NCBI GenBank assembly: GCA_028097645.1
Contig: JAOHEU010000005.1
Coordinates: forward strand, 1 to 45,331
Source: Candidatus Pelagibacter sp.
Lineage (GTDB): Bacteria > Pseudomonadota > Alphaproteobacteria > Pelagibacterales > Pelagibacteraceae
DNA length: 45,331 nucleotides
Direction: 5' to 3'
Shown here: in pieces, positions 28,193-39,922 of the stretch
How positions within the stretch are numbered: position 1 is the first letter of the stretch
How the letters are laid out: each line of letters begins with the position of its first letter
Program-made: the position numbers and the translations under genes
Notes under the pieces: model-generated
What the model was told of the DNA's origin: nothing
What the model saw: only the letters and a program-made list of their open reading frames with translations
Databases searched by the model: none

Positions 28193-29231
28193 TAGAGATT
28201 TACCGTTAGATCAATTTATAGAATTCGCACTTTACGACAAAGTTGATGGATACTATATGAAAAAAAATCCTTTTGGAAAAGAAGGAGATTTTATTACTGC
28301 CCCAAATATTACAAGGGTTTTTTCAGAAATAATAGCAATCTGGATAGTGACCTTTTGGAAAAGTCTAGGATCACCAAAAAAATTTAACCTATTAGAATTT
28401 GGAGCTGGAAATGGTGAAATGATGAGGGTTATAATTGAAACATTAAAAAATTTTCCAGAATGTTTTCTTAACTGTAATTTTCAAATTCATGAAAAAAGTG
28501 AACTATTGAAAAAAAAACAACAATTAAGTTTGAATTCTGAAAAAATAATTTGGATAGAAGATATAAATACTAATAATTCCTACCCAACTATTTTTTTAGC
28601 TAATGAATTTTTTGATGCACTTCCTATTAAGCAGTTTTTTAAAAAAAAAGAAGGTTGGGTTGAAAGATTTGTTAACTTCAAAGAAGAAAGGAAAGCTGAA
28701 TTTAAAGAACAGCCTGCTGATATAAAAAAAATCGAGCAAAATTTAAATTTTGCTATTTCAAAAAAACAAGAAATTATTGAATACTCACCTAGTTCATTTG
28801 AATATTTAAAAAATATTTGTAACTTAATAAAAAAAAATGATGGTGGAATATTAATAATTGATTATGGGTATTTAGATATTAAAATGCGTGAAACTTTGCA
28901 GGCTATCAAAAATCACAAATATTCTAATATTTTAGAAAATATTGGAGAAACCGACATTACATACAATATTAACTTCGATTTATTTAAAAAATTTACTAAT
29001 CAATTTGATGAATTAAGTTCTATAATTAGCAACCATAAGAAATTTTTGACAAGTATGGGAATAGTTCAAAGAGCTGAGATTATAAGTGAAAATCTAACCT
29101 TCTCTGAAAAATCAGATTTATTTTATAGAATAAGAAGACTTATTGATGAAAAACAAATGGGCGAACTATTTAAAGTAATGTTAATAAAAAAGAAAAAAAA
29201 TAAATTCAAAACAGGTTTTGAAATTGATTAG
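28179..29231 (+). CDS. SAM-dependent methyltransferase, MidA/NDUFAF7 family
   Basis: A 350-residue class-I methyltransferase. The N-terminus has the family's DQFIEFALYDKVDGYYM and FGKEGDFITAPNITRVFSE; the SAM site is LLEFGAGNGEMM; EFFDALPIKQF and IIDYGYLD are also typical. The eukaryotic homologue NDUFAF7 methylates an arginine of respiratory complex I; the bacterial role is probably related but is not established. The start ATG 28179 is preferred over 28143, which lies deeper in lgt. It overlaps lgt by 14 bp and pgeF by 14 bp. Confidence 0.87.
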   Translation: MKTNNRDLPLDQFIEFALYDKVDGYYMKKNPFGKEGDFITAPNITRVFSEIIAIWIVTFWKSLGSPKKFNLLEFGAGNGEMMRVIIETLKNFPECFLNCNFQIHEKSELLKKKQQLSLNSEKIIWIEDINTNNSYPTIFLANEFFDALPIKQFFKKKEGWVERFVNFKEERKAEFKEQPADIKKIEQNLNFAISKKQEIIEYSPSSFEYLKNICNLIKKNDGGILIIDYGYLDIKMRETLQAIKNHKYSNILENIGETDITYNINFDLFKKFTNQFDELSSIISNHKKFLTSMGIVQRAEIISENLTFSEKSDLFYRIRRLIDEKQMGELFKVMLIKKKKNKFKTGFEID

Positions 29232-29982
29232 ATCAAAAAAATTAGCAAAAATAAAAGACCTAAAACATTGCTTTTTTAATAGTGTTGGTGGTCACTCTAA
29301 AAATATTTACAAAAGTTTAAACTGTGGTCCAGGCTCAAAAGATAATAAAAAAAATATCAAAAGAAACTTACAAATAGTTAAAAAAAAAATTAGTAAAAAA
29401 GCACAAAATGTTTTTTTAGTTCATCAGATTCATAGCAATAAGTTCATTTTCATTGATAACGCATATAACAATAAAGAGAAGCCTAAGGTTGATGCTATAA
29501 TTACTAATAAAAAAAATTTTCCTATAGGCGTTCTTACTGCTGATTGTGCTCCAATACTAATTTATGAAGACAAGATGAAGATGATAGCAGCAATTCATGC
29601 TGGGTGGAAAGGAGCGTTTAAAGGCATTATTGCTAAAGTAATCAAGTTTATGATCAAAAAAGGGTGTAAATTAGAAAATATTACAGCTGCTATAGGTCCA
29701 TCTATTTCTCAAAAAAATTATGAAGTTAAACAAGATTTTAAAAGAAAGTTTATTAAAAAAGATAAAAAAAATTATATATTTTTTAAGAATAAAAAAAATA
29801 GATTATACTTTGATTTAACTAAGTATATATATGCATCCCTTAAAACCATTAAGATTAAAAATATAGATATTTTAAGAATTGATACTTTTGATAAAACAAA
29901 TAAATTTTTTAGTGCAAGAAGAGCTTTAAAATTAAATCATGATGATTATGGTAGAAATATATCAATAATTATGCTTAATTAG
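29218..29982 (+). CDS. pgeF: PgeF/YfiH (laccase-domain, multi-copper-oxidase-like) family protein
   Basis: A 254-residue protein of the YfiH/LACC1 family. Members act as purine nucleoside phosphorylases or deaminases, and E. coli PgeF removes misincorporated L-Ser from peptidoglycan precursors. Metal-binding residues sit in [23 protein letters not shown], and [14 protein letters not shown] (His and Cys residues that bind zinc), then [14 protein letters not shown] and a C-terminal FFSARRA. The start is TTG at 29218, overlapping midA by 14 bp. Lys content is very high, as in many of its neighbours. Confidence 0.88.
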   Translation: MKLIRSKKLAKIKDLKHCFFNSVGGHSKNIYKSLNCGPGSKDNKKNIKRNLQIVKKKISKKAQNVFLVHQIHSNKFIFIDNAYNNKEKPKVDAIITNKKNFPIGVLTADCAPILIYEDKMKMIAAIHAGWKGAFKGIIAKVIKFMIKKGCKLENITAAIGPSISQKNYEVKQDFKRKFIKKDKKNYIFFKNKKNRLYFDLTKYIYASLKTIKIKNIDILRIDTFDKTNKFFSARRALKLNHDDYGRNISIIMLN

Positions 29983-29989
29983 GTTTTTA

Positions 29990-30922
29990 ATGAAATTATT
30001 ATCCGGTAACAGCAATAAGCCTCTTAGTAAAAATATTGCAAAATATTTAAAATCTAAATTGGTAAATTCTAGCATCAGAAATTTTTCTGATGGTGAAATT
30101 TATGTTGAGATTAATGAAAATATAAGAGGAAACAGTATTTTTATTATTCAGTCAATTTCATCGCCTGCTAATGATAATCTAATGGAGCTTTTGCTTTGCA
30201 TAGATGCTTTAAAAAGATCATCTGCAAAAAATATTACAGCTGTCATTCCGTACTTTGGATATGCAAGACAAGATAGAAAGGTTGTTCCGAGAACTTCTAT
30301 TTCAGCAAAACTTGTATCAAATCTAATTACTAAAGCGGGTGCAGATAGAGTGGTAACAGTTGATTTACATGCTGGACAAATTCAAGGTTTTTTTGACATT
30401 CCTGTTGATAACTTATTTGCAACTCCAATTTTTGCAAGACACGCAAAGAAAAAAATAAAAAATAAAAATATTATTTGTGTTGCACCAGATGTGGGTGGAA
30501 CTGAAAGAGCTAGAGCTTTAGGAAAACTATTAAATGTAGGACTTGCAATTGTTGATAAGAGAAGACCAAAGCCAGGTCAATCACAAGTAATGAATGTGAT
30601 AGGAGATGTTAAAGGAAAAACCTGTGTAATCGTTGATGATATTATTGATTCAGGTGGGACAATAGTAAACGCTGCAAAAGCGCTTAAAGATAGAGGTGCA
30701 AAAGAAGTTTATGTTTACATCACACATGGAGTATTAAGTGGTGAGGCTGTAAAAAAAATTAAAAATTCTGTAATCAAAAATCTTGTTATTACCGATACAA
30801 TTGACAACAATGATAAAATTAAGGGTGCTAAAAACATTGAGGTTCTGCCAATTTCTGGCTTAATGGGAGAAGCAATTAAAAGAATATCTAACTCAACATC
30901 TGTCTCAGATTTATTTAAATAA
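29990..30922 (+). CDS. prs: Ribose-phosphate pyrophosphokinase (PRPP synthetase)
   Basis: Prs makes PRPP from ribose-5-phosphate and ATP for nucleotide, His and Trp synthesis. The 310 residues contain [16 protein letters not shown], the ATP-binding [11 protein letters not shown] (about 86-96), [12 protein letters not shown] with the Mg-binding His, the flexible loop [12 protein letters not shown], and the PRPP-binding loop [13 protein letters not shown] (about 203-215). Length and motifs are standard. It is followed 45 bp later by rplY, then pth and ychF: prs-rplY-pth-ychF is a widely conserved order. Confidence 0.97.
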   Translation: MKLLSGNSNKPLSKNIAKYLKSKLVNSSIRNFSDGEIYVEINENIRGNSIFIIQSISSPANDNLMELLLCIDALKRSSAKNITAVIPYFGYARQDRKVVPRTSISAKLVSNLITKAGADRVVTVDLHAGQIQGFFDIPVDNLFATPIFARHAKKKIKNKNIICVAPDVGGTERARALGKLLNVGLAIVDKRRPKPGQSQVMNVIGDVKGKTCVIVDDIIDSGGTIVNAAKALKDRGAKEVYVYITHGVLSGEAVKKIKNSVIKNLVITDTIDNNDKIKGAKNIEVLPISGLMGEAIKRISNSTSVSDLFK

Positions 30923-30967
30923 TTACCTTGAGTTATTAAAGAACTTGGGCTAAAAACCCATGATTTT

Positions 30968-31669
30968 ATGATTTCATTAGACGCAAACATTAGAAATACA
31001 AAAACTAAGGGTGAACTTAGTATGCTTAGAAATAATGGTAGTGTGCCAGCCGTAATTTATGGTGGTGAAGCACAAAATGAAACAGTTTCAATTTCAAAAA
31101 AACTATTGAAATTTCTGATAGATAAAGAAAATTTTCTATCCAATATAGTTACCTTAAATGTTGATGGAAAACCTCAAAACGTTCTTCCAAGAGAAATTAA
31201 ATACCACATCATTTCAGATGAACCTATTCATGTAGACTTTTTAAGAGTAGTTCCAGGTGTAAAAATAAGAATTGAAGTGCCTGTTCAATTTATTAACCAT
31301 GAAAAATCTCCAGGCTTGAAGAGAGGTGGAGTTTTGAACATCGTTAGAAGAAAAGTAGAATTAAGATGTCCAAGTGAAAAAATTCCTGAAAACTTAGTAA
31401 TTGATCTTGATGGCGTTGAGATTGGCGAAAGTTTCAAAATATCATCTATTAATTTGGAAACAGATGTAACCCCAACAATTAAAGGAAGAGACTTTGTTAT
31501 AGCAACATTGGCCGCACCTACTGTAATGAAGGAACCTGAAAAACCAGCTGAAGCAGAAGCTGCAGAAGGAGAAGTTGGAGCAGAAGCAGCAGCAGAAGGT
31601 GATAAACCAGCAGCTGAAGGTGAAAAAAAAGAGGGTGACGATAAAAAAGTAGCTGAAGAAAATAAATAA
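30968..31669 (+). CDS. rplY: 50S ribosomal protein L25 (CTC form)
   Basis: L25 binds 5S rRNA in the large ribosomal subunit. At 233 residues this is the long CTC form: an N-terminal L25 domain (about 1-90, with SVPAVIYGG and FLRVVP), a C-terminal TL5-type beta domain (about 95-185, with IRIEVPVQFINHEKSPGLKRGGVLN and FKISSINLETD), then a low-complexity tail (about 188-233) of Ala, Glu and Lys. The tail is encoded by GCA/GAA-rich near-repeats at about 31535-31665 and is probably disordered. Such acidic tails are usual in alphaproteobacterial L25. Confidence 0.95.
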   Translation: MISLDANIRNTKTKGELSMLRNNGSVPAVIYGGEAQNETVSISKKLLKFLIDKENFLSNIVTLNVDGKPQNVLPREIKYHIISDEPIHVDFLRVVPGVKIRIEVPVQFINHEKSPGLKRGGVLNIVRRKVELRCPSEKIPENLVIDLDGVEIGESFKISSINLETDVTPTIKGRDFVIATLAAPTVMKEPEKPAEAEAAEGEVGAEAAAEGDKPAAEGEKKEGDDKKVAEENK

Positions 31670-31706
31670 ACTGTCAAAGTTAAATTTTACTATCCATTAA
31701 AAAAAT

Positions 31707-32270
31707 ATGCTTTTATTCGTAGGCTTAGGTAATCCAACACCAGATAGTGAAAATAATAGACACAATGTTGGATTTAAAATTATCGACTCTATTAATAAAA
31801 AATTTAGTTTATCTAAACAGAAACCTAAATTTAAAGGACTTCTCACAACTGGAAAAGTTGGTGATCAAAAAGTCTATGCAATCAAACCCCTAACATTTAT
31901 GAATAATTCTGGAATTTGTATAAGGGAACTTATTGAGTATTTTAAAATAGATGCTGAAGATGTGATTGTTTTTCATGATGATTTGGATGTTGAGTTTGGA
32001 AAAATAAAAGCGAAGTTTGGTGGATCGAGTGCAGGACATAATGGGATTGCATCTATTGATAAATTTATAGGTAAAGATTACTCAAGAGTGAGAATTGGAA
32101 TAGGTAAACCAAAAGAAAATATAGAAGTTGGTGATTTTGTTCTTCAAAATTTTGAAGAGGAAGAATTAGCTGGTATTGATAAAATCTCAAAACATATCAA
32201 CGAGTCGATTTCTATATTAGTTGAAAAAAAATTAGATCTATTTTCTAGTACAGTAAATAATAACAAATAA
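31707..32270 (+). CDS. pth: Peptidyl-tRNA hydrolase
   Basis: Pth releases peptides from stalled peptidyl-tRNAs. The 187 residues show FVGLGNPTPDSENNRHNVGF with the catalytic His19 and Asn10, PLTFMNNSG (conserved Asn), the Asp-rich HDDLDVEFGKIK, and GSSAGHNGIASI. Length is typical. The stop codon overlaps the ychF start by one base (TAATG), the usual pth-ychF coupling. Confidence 0.97.
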   Translation: MLLFVGLGNPTPDSENNRHNVGFKIIDSINKKFSLSKQKPKFKGLLTTGKVGDQKVYAIKPLTFMNNSGICIRELIEYFKIDAEDVIVFHDDLDVEFGKIKAKFGGSSAGHNGIASIDKFIGKDYSRVRIGIGKPKENIEVGDFVLQNFEEEELAGIDKISKHINESISILVEKKLDLFSSTVNNNK

Positions 32271-33343
32271 TGAGCTTTAAATGTGGAATTGTTGGTTTGC
32301 CCAATGTTGGTAAATCTACCCTGTTCAATGCATTGACAAATTCAAGTAAGGCCCAAGCAGCCAATTTTCCTTTTTGTACGATTGATCCAAATGTTGGGGT
32401 TGTTCCAGTTCCAGATGAAAGATTAAACAACCTATCTAAAGTTTCAAAATCAAAAAAAATCATAAATACCACAATTTCATTTGTGGACATTGCCGGACTA
32501 GTAAAAGGCGCATCAAAAGGTGAAGGTTTAGGAAATAAGTTTTTATCACATATTAGAGAAGTCGATGCAATTATTCACATGATTAGATGTTTTGATTCTG
32601 ATGATATTCAAAATGTTAACCCAACAGTAGATCCCATCAGAGATTTAGAAATTATTGAAACTGAAATGATGTTAGCTGACTTAGAGTCAATTCAAAAAAG
32701 GTTAGAAAAAAGTAATAAAAAAAATGTCGATGAGGAACAATTAAAAATATTAGAAGTTGCCTTAGATTGTATCAATAATGATAAAGATATCTCAATTCTA
32801 AAATCTCAATTTGAAAATAAGCAGCTCAATCAAAGTGGTTTATTGTCAATAAAACCTAAAATATTTGTATGTAATGTAGATGAACAAAGTGTTCAGCAAG
32901 GTAATGAGTATACAAAAAAATTTATAGAAAAATTTGGTGAAGAAAACACTCTTATTGTATCAGCTGATATAGAAAATCAAATCAATGAGCTGGAATCTTC
33001 AGAGAGAAAAAACTACATGGAAATGATTGGCTTAAAAGAAACTGGACTAAGCATGCTGATTCAAAAAGGTTATAAGATTTTAGAGCTAGAAACCTATTTT
33101 ACATCTGGTCCAGAAGAAACAAGAGCATGGACTATACAAAAAAACTGTACAGCTCCTAAGGCAGCTGGCGAAATTCACACTGACTTTGAAAAAGGTTTTA
33201 TAAGAGCAGAAACAATTTCTTATGAAGATTTTGTAGCAAATGATGGATGGGTAAATTCAAAGACAAATGGAAAAATGAGACTAGAAGGTAAGGATTATAT
33301 AGTTAAAGATGGCGATGTATTAAACTTCAGATTCAACACGTGA
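32270..33343 (+). CDS. ychF: Redox-regulated ATPase/GTPase YchF (OLA1 family)
   Basis: A 357-residue P-loop NTPase that binds ribosomes and prefers ATP in studied members. The G1 loop is GLPNVGKST (8-16); G3 is VDIAGLVKGASKGEGLGNKF; the G4 position reads NVDE instead of NKxD, as expected in this family. A coiled-coil insert (about 130-190) and a C-terminal TGS domain follow, with GEIHTDFEKGFIRAETISYEDFV. It overlaps pth by one base and converges on petC with a 24-bp overlap. Confidence 0.96.
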   Translation: MSFKCGIVGLPNVGKSTLFNALTNSSKAQAANFPFCTIDPNVGVVPVPDERLNNLSKVSKSKKIINTTISFVDIAGLVKGASKGEGLGNKFLSHIREVDAIIHMIRCFDSDDIQNVNPTVDPIRDLEIIETEMMLADLESIQKRLEKSNKKNVDEEQLKILEVALDCINNDKDISILKSQFENKQLNQSGLLSIKPKIFVCNVDEQSVQQGNEYTKKFIEKFGEENTLIVSADIENQINELESSERKNYMEMIGLKETGLSMLIQKGYKILELETYFTSGPEETRAWTIQKNCTAPKAAGEIHTDFEKGFIRAETISYEDFVANDGWVNSKTNGKMRLEGKDYIVKDGDVLNFRFNT

Positions 33344-34099
33344 CCATATTTTTTTCATACTGAAATAAACTAAGATAGTTAAAATAATCAAATAAATAAT
33401 TGCTTTAAAACCCATTTGGTGTCTAGACTCTAAATGTGGCTCTGCTGCCCACATTAAAAATGTTGTAACATCTTTGGACATTTGCTCAACTGTTGCCTTT
33501 GTTCCATCTCCATACTCAATAAGGTCGTCTGAAAGTGGAGCTGCCATCTTAATTTTGTTTCCATACATATATTTGTTGTAATAAACACCATCGTCTAAAG
33601 TTATTCCACTTGGTACATCTTCGTATCCCTGAAGCAAAGAATAAATATAATCTACACCACCTCCCCTAGCTTTAACTAGAACAGACATGTCTGGAGGATA
33701 AGCACCACCATTAGCTGCTTGAGCTGCTTTAACATTCTCATATGGCATTACAAATTTGTCTGATGGTTTTGCTGGTCTTGTAAACATTTCACCATCTGCA
33801 TTTGGTCCATCTGTTAATTCAAATGACGCTGCAATAGCTTTGACTTCGGCTTCAGAGAACTCTGGTCCTCCTTTTTCACCTAGATTTCTATAACTTACAT
33901 ATTTCATTGAATGACACGATGCACACACCTCTGTGTAAACTTGATATCCTCTTTGTAATGAACCCCTATCAAATTTTCCAAATAAACCTTTAAAGCTCCA
34001 ATCAGTTTTTAAATAATCAGCTTTTTCAGCTGATTGTGATTGAGTAACTGTAAAAAAAAATAAGACTAAAATTGAAAATAATTTAACTAAGTTTCTCAC
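33320..34099 (-). CDS. petC: Cytochrome c1, bc1 complex
   Basis: Cytochrome c1 takes electrons from the Rieske centre and passes them to a soluble cytochrome c. A signal peptide (about 1-23, ending SQSAEKA) exports the haem domain. Haem is attached at Cys59-Ala-Ser-Cys62-His63; ARGGGVDYIYSLLQGYEDVP is the family's central segment, and the axial Met is probably in NKIKMAAPL. A C-terminal membrane anchor (AIIYLIILTILVYFSMKKIW) completes the 259 residues. It is the third gene of petABC, one base after petB, and overlaps ychF tail to tail by 24 bp. Confidence 0.96.
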   Translation of the reverse strand: MRNLVKLFSILVLFFFTVTQSQSAEKADYLKTDWSFKGLFGKFDRGSLQRGYQVYTEVCASCHSMKYVSYRNLGEKGGPEFSEAEVKAIAASFELTDGPNADGEMFTRPAKPSDKFVMPYENVKAAQAANGGAYPPDMSVLVKARGGGVDYIYSLLQGYEDVPSGITLDDGVYYNKYMYGNKIKMAAPLSDDLIEYGDGTKATVEQMSKDVTTFLMWAAEPHLESRHQMGFKAIIYLIILTILVYFSMKKIWSRVESEV

Positions 34100-34100
34100 T

Positions 34101-35363
34101 TTATTTTTCTATACTTTCTTTATTTTTCGCCATTGCTAAATTTGCAGAGCCCCCAAGAACAGGTTCGGTTATACTTAATGGAATTGGCAATGTTTTTTCT
34201 TTAAATCCTAATACAGGTAAAATTACTAAGAAATGAAGGAAATAATATGCTGTAGCTACTCTCGCAATTAATAAGTAAAGCCCTTCTGCTGGCATAGCTC
34301 CCATGTATCCTAAAATTAAAACATCAGCTACAAGTATCCAGTAGAACTGTTTATATAAAGGTCTAAATACTGCAGATCTAATTTTTGAAGTATCTAACCA
34401 TGGTAGTACAGCTAAGATTAAAATAGCTGAAAGCATTGCTACAACCCCAAGCAACTTGTCAGGAACAGATCTTAAAATCGCGTAAAAAGGTAATAGATAC
34501 CATTCGGGAACAATATGAGCTGGAGTTACCATTGGATTAGCTTCAATATAATTATCAGCGTGACCTAAGATATTAGGTGAATAAAAAACAAAAAAGGCAA
34601 AAACGATCATAAACATCAATAATGCAAATCCATCTTTAATAACTATGTATGGATGAAACGGTACTGTATCTTTTGAAGGTTTCTTTATATCAATTCCAAC
34701 AGGATTATTATTACCCGGAACATGTAACGCCCAAATGTGTAAAACTACTAATCCCAAAATTAAAAAAGGAATTAAATAATGAAGTGTAAAAAATCTTGTT
34801 AAAGTAGGATTATCTACTGAGTAGCCGCCCCATAACCAAGTAACTATACCCTCACCCACTAACGGTATTGCACTAAATAAATTTGTGATAACTGTTGCCC
34901 CCCAGAAACTCATTTGACCCCAAGGTAATACGTAGCCCATAAATGCAGCAGCCATCATTAATAGATATATAATTATTCCAATTATCCAAATAATTTCTCT
35001 TGGAGATTTGTAAGATCCATAAAATAAAGATCTAAATATATGAATGTAGACTGCTAAAAAAAACATAGATGCTCCATTTGCATGAATGTATCTTATCAAC
35101 CAACCATAATTAACATCTCTCATGATATGCTCAACACTTTCAAAAGCCATATCGGCATGAGCTATGTAATGCATTGCAAGTGTTAAACCAGTTACAATTT
35201 GAGTTATTAAACAAAAAGTTAAAATTCCTCCAAATGTCCACCAATAATTTAAATTCTTAGGTGTGGGATAATCTGTTAAGTGATTTGCTAAAGTTAAAAG
35301 TGGAAGTCTGTCATTAAACCATTTTCCAACTTTTGATGAAGGTGTATATTCGTGATCACTCAT
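34101..35363 (-). CDS. petB: Cytochrome b, bc1 complex
   Basis: Cytochrome b holds the two haems and both quinone sites of complex III. The 420 residues include about eight membrane helices. Haem-ligand histidines lie in [23 protein letters not shown] and in [21 protein letters not shown]. The Qo-site PEWY motif is present in [17 protein letters not shown], and [20 protein letters not shown] is the conserved cd-loop segment. A C-terminal extension beyond the core ends [10 protein letters not shown]. It sits 8 bp after petA and 1 bp before petC on the minus strand. Confidence 0.98.
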   Translation of the reverse strand: MSDHEYTPSSKVGKWFNDRLPLLTLANHLTDYPTPKNLNYWWTFGGILTFCLITQIVTGLTLAMHYIAHADMAFESVEHIMRDVNYGWLIRYIHANGASMFFLAVYIHIFRSLFYGSYKSPREIIWIIGIIIYLLMMAAAFMGYVLPWGQMSFWGATVITNLFSAIPLVGEGIVTWLWGGYSVDNPTLTRFFTLHYLIPFLILGLVVLHIWALHVPGNNNPVGIDIKKPSKDTVPFHPYIVIKDGFALLMFMIVFAFFVFYSPNILGHADNYIEANPMVTPAHIVPEWYLLPFYAILRSVPDKLLGVVAMLSAILILAVLPWLDTSKIRSAVFRPLYKQFYWILVADVLILGYMGAMPAEGLYLLIARVATAYYFLHFLVILPVLGFKEKTLPIPLSITEPVLGGSANLAMAKNKESIEK

Positions 35364-35371
35364 AATATTGA

Positions 35372-35881
35372 TTATCCAATTTTAATTGTATTAGCGTTAA
35401 CAAACTCGTATTTTGGAACTTCCATATTTAAAGGTGCAGGTCCTTTTCTTATTCTGCCAGATGTATCATAATGTGAACCATGACATGGACAGAACCATCC
35501 ATCATAGTCACCTTTATCATTTAATGGTACACACCCTAAATGTGTACAAACTCCAAGCATAACTAACCACTCAGGATTTTTAGCTCTATCTTCATCTTTT
35601 TCAGGATGAATTAAATCTTCCATTTTAACCGATCTAGCTTCTGAAATTTCTTCTTGAGTTCTTCTTCTAATGAAAACTGGTTTTCCTCTCCAAAGAACTG
35701 TTATTGTGTTTCCTGGTTTTAAAGAACTTACGTCAACTTCTGTACTTGCTAATGCTTTTACTGAAGCATCCGGATTCATTTGATCTACAAGCGGCCAAAC
35801 TACCGCTCCAACACCAACTGCTCCAACAGCATAAGATGCTGTGAACAAAAACTCTCTTCTTTTTGGCTTTTTATCTGACAT
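35372..35881 (-). CDS. petA: Ubiquinol-cytochrome c reductase Rieske iron-sulfur subunit
   Basis: The Rieske subunit carries electrons from ubiquinol to cytochrome c1. The 169 residues start with a twin-arginine signal/anchor ([16 protein letters not shown], then a hydrophobic helix to about 33). The 2Fe-2S centre is bound by Cys112 and His114 (CTHLGC) and Cys131 and His134 (CPCHGS), with Cys117 and Cys133 for the disulfide. It is the first gene of petABC. The 91-bp gap before the divergent trmL must hold the operon's promoter, but no convincing -35/-10 pair stood out. Confidence 0.97.
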   Translation of the reverse strand: MSDKKPKRREFLFTASYAVGAVGVGAVVWPLVDQMNPDASVKALASTEVDVSSLKPGNTITVLWRGKPVFIRRRTQEEISEARSVKMEDLIHPEKDEDRAKNPEWLVMLGVCTHLGCVPLNDKGDYDGWFCPCHGSHYDTSGRIRKGPAPLNMEVPKYEFVNANTIKIG

Positions 35882-35972
35882 TTTTTTAAATATTATTGTT
35901 AAAAAATTACTTAATATACGATTTCTTATAAGATAATAGTTTTTTTTCTACTGAAAGAATGACACATAATTT

Positions 35973-36431
35973 ATGAGCCAGAGACCTAATATTGCATTGT
36001 ATGAGCCGGATATTCCTCAAAATACTGCAGCAATAATAAGAACTTGTGCTTGTTTGGGGGCTAAACTTGAAATCATCGAGCCATGTGGTTTTCATCTAAG
36101 TGACAAAAGGTTTAAAAGAGTAGTAATGGATTACATGGATTTAAATAAAATTGAGATACATCAAAGTGCAGAAAAATTTTTTGAAGCAAAAAAGAATCAT
36201 AGAGTTGTACTAATGACAACAAAAGCCTCTATATCTTACTTAAAGTTTAAATTTGAAAAAAATGACACAATATTATTTGGTCGAGAAAGTGCGGGTGTAC
36301 CAGAAAGCATTCATCAATCAATTAATGATCGCCTAAAAATACCTATGAATGAAAATGTCAGATCTTTAAATATTGCATCTTCTGTTGCAATTGTTTTGGC
36401 AGAAAGTTTAAGACAAACTAAATTATTATAA
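35973..36431 (+). CDS. trmL: tRNA (cytidine(34)-2'-O)-methyltransferase
   Basis: TrmL methylates the ribose of the wobble nucleotide in certain leucine tRNAs. The 152 residues form a SPOUT knot: IALYEPDIPQNTAAIIRTC (7-25), EPCGFHLSDKRFKR, the SAM-binding LFGRESAGVP, and the C-terminal IPMNENVRSLNIASSVAIVL. This small single-domain form matches TrmL/CspR. It is divergent from petA and precedes hemF by one base. Confidence 0.95.
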   Translation: MSQRPNIALYEPDIPQNTAAIIRTCACLGAKLEIIEPCGFHLSDKRFKRVVMDYMDLNKIEIHQSAEKFFEAKKNHRVVLMTTKASISYLKFKFEKNDTILFGRESAGVPESIHQSINDRLKIPMNENVRSLNIASSVAIVLAESLRQTKLL

Positions 36432-36432
36432 A

Positions 36433-37092
36433 ATGGATATTGAAATTAAAAAAGATTTAGCAAGTAATTGGTTTAAACTGCTTCAAAATGCGATCTGTGA
36501 TGATATTGGCAGATTAGAAAAAAATAAAATAAAATTTAAATCAACCTCATGGCAAAGAAGTAAAATAAAAGATGAAGGTGGTGGCGAATATAGAATTATC
36601 AAAAATGGAAAAGTTTTTGAAAAAGTAGGAGTAAATTTTTCAAAAGTTTATGGAAAATTTCCAAAAAAATTTCAAAAAAATATTCCTGGAGCTAGTAAAG
36701 ATCCAAGATTTTGGGCTTCAGGTATCTCAATTGTAATGCACATGCAAAATCCACATATTCCAGCAATGCATTTTAATACTAGATATATCTGTACTACTCA
36801 AAATTGGTTTGGTGGTGGTATGGATATAACTCCAGCTATTAAAGATGATAAAGAAAAAAACAAATTTCATCAATCTTTAAAAAAAATGTGTAATCGTCAC
36901 AATAAAAATTATTATAAGAAATACAAAAAATGGTGTGATGAATATTTCTTCTTACCACACAGGAATGAAGCAAGAGGAATAGGTGGCATTTTTTTTGATT
37001 ATAAAAAAGATAACTTTGAAAAAGATTTTAAATTTGTAAGAGACGTTGGAGTTACATTTCAAATGATATTTAATAGTATTATAAAAATAAAA

Positions 37093-37113
<21 letters not shown>
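36433..37113 (+). pseudogene. hemF: Aerobic coproporphyrinogen III oxidase, N-terminal 220 residues (3' end relocated)
   Basis: HemF decarboxylates coproporphyrinogen III with O2 in haem synthesis. This frame codes 226 residues and matches HemF through the core: PGASKDPRFWASGISIVMHM, the active-site His113 and Arg117 in HFNTRY, WFGGGMDITP (about 125-134), and ARGIGGIFFDY. After about Lys220 the match ends abruptly; the last residues (FSPPFQ) are read from the start of an out-of-frame Cca tail. The missing end, with the conserved [15 protein letters not shown] motif, lies on the opposite strand at 37730-37894. The two pieces add up to about 274 residues, near a normal length. As encoded the enzyme should be inactive. 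Confidence 0.9.
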
Positions 37114-38966
<1,853 letters not shown>

Positions 38967-38969
38967 ATA

Positions 38970-39043
38970 TGGCTGGGGCGCTAGGATTCGAACCTAGGAT
39001 GCCGGTACCAAAAACCAGTGCCTTACCACTTGGCTACGCCCCA
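38970..39043 (-). tRNA. tRNA-Gln(TTG), CCA encoded
   Basis: A 74-nt cloverleaf: acceptor TGGGGCG with CGCCCCA, D arm with a GTGG-containing loop, anticodon stem CTGGT with ACCGG and loop TTTTGGT giving anticodon TTG, canonical T-loop TTCGAAT between CTAGG and CCTAG, discriminator G and encoded CCA. It lies 33 nt after ispE and 3 nt before the cca start codon on the same strand, so it is probably cut out of a transcript that also carries both genes. Confidence 0.96.
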
Positions 39044-39076
39044 ATCTTGTTTTCATATAACACAAAAAAATAAAAT

Positions 39077-39922
39077 TTATATAGTTTTTGATGTATTGCA
39101 CCAATAATTTTTAAATTTTCTTTTAAATCTAACTTTTGCTAATTTGCAATCTTGTTTTTTTTGATAATACGCAACTATAACTGAACCAGATCCAGTCATT
39201 CTTACAAATAAGGGTTGATTTAAATTTTCTAAAAAAGATTTTAATATTTTAAGCTTTGGGTATTTTGTAAATGCAATTTTTTCTAAGTCATTTTTATATT
39301 TTAACAAAGAGTTTAAATTCATCATATTTTTTCGAGGATTACTCAATATAGGTTTGCTAAAATTTTTTACTCCTGAGTAAATTTTTTTTGTGGAGCATCC
39401 AAAATTTGGGCGGATAAGCAAAATATTAAACCTCGAAGTTTTTGAAAATTTTTTAACAATCCCATTTGATGATAAAATCGCACTCTTTGGATTAATACCC
39501 AAAATTACATCAGAACCAATTAATTTTGAAATTTGTAAAATTTTTTTTTGATTAATCTTAATAAAATTTTTTTTAATTAAAAAATTAAAAATTGTAGCAG
39601 CGTTCATCGACCCTCCTCCAAGACCTGCTTCGTGAGGGATATTTTTTTTAATCTTAATTTGAAATTTTTTATTATTTAAAATTTTTTTTTCCTCTAAAAC
39701 TTTAAATAGTTTACTTACCGTATTATCTTTTTTTATATTTTTAGAAAAATTACCTATGAAAGAAATATCATGTTTATTACTATTAATTTTTTTTATAAAT
39801 ATCTTATCATGTAACTCAATAAAATTAACCACACTCTCAATTTTGTGAAGGTTGGTTAATTTGCCAGTAACATGTAAAGCTAAATTGATCTTAGCAAATG
39901 ATTTTACTTCATGGATTTTCAT
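39077..39922 (-). CDS. ispE: 4-diphosphocytidyl-2-C-methyl-D-erythritol kinase
   Basis: IspE phosphorylates CDP-methylerythritol in the MEP pathway of isoprenoid synthesis. It is a 281-residue GHMP kinase: FAKINLALHVTGK (8-20, with the catalytic Lys), the ATP loop IPHEAGLGGGSMNAATIF, GSDVILGINPKSAIL with the catalytic Asp, and the C-terminal VRMTGSGSVIVAYY (GHMP motif 3). It is very Lys/Asn-rich and has homopolymer runs, in line with the genome's bias. It overlaps the upstream TPR gene stop by one base. Confidence 0.92.
   Translation of the reverse strand: MKIHEVKSFAKINLALHVTGKLTNLHKIESVVNFIELHDKIFIKKINSNKHDISFIGNFSKNIKKDNTVSKLFKVLEEKKILNNKKFQIKIKKNIPHEAGLGGGSMNAATIFNFLIKKNFIKINQKKILQISKLIGSDVILGINPKSAILSSNGIVKKFSKTSRFNILLIRPNFGCSTKKIYSGVKNFSKPILSNPRKNMMNLNSLLKYKNDLEKIAFTKYPKLKILKSFLENLNQPLFVRMTGSGSVIVAYYQKKQDCKLAKVRFKRKFKNYWCNTSKTI

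Noticed and set aside
30947..30961. Hairpin TGGG-CTAAAAA-CCCA between prs and rplY as a terminator or L25 control element.
   Set aside because: A 4-bp stem without a following T-run is too weak, and the genes on both sides appear to be one operon.
31285..31677. A 130-codon Ser/Ala/Pro-rich minus-strand open frame opposite rplY.
   Set aside because: It is the mirror of the Ala/Glu-rich L25 tail; no ribosome site or family match.
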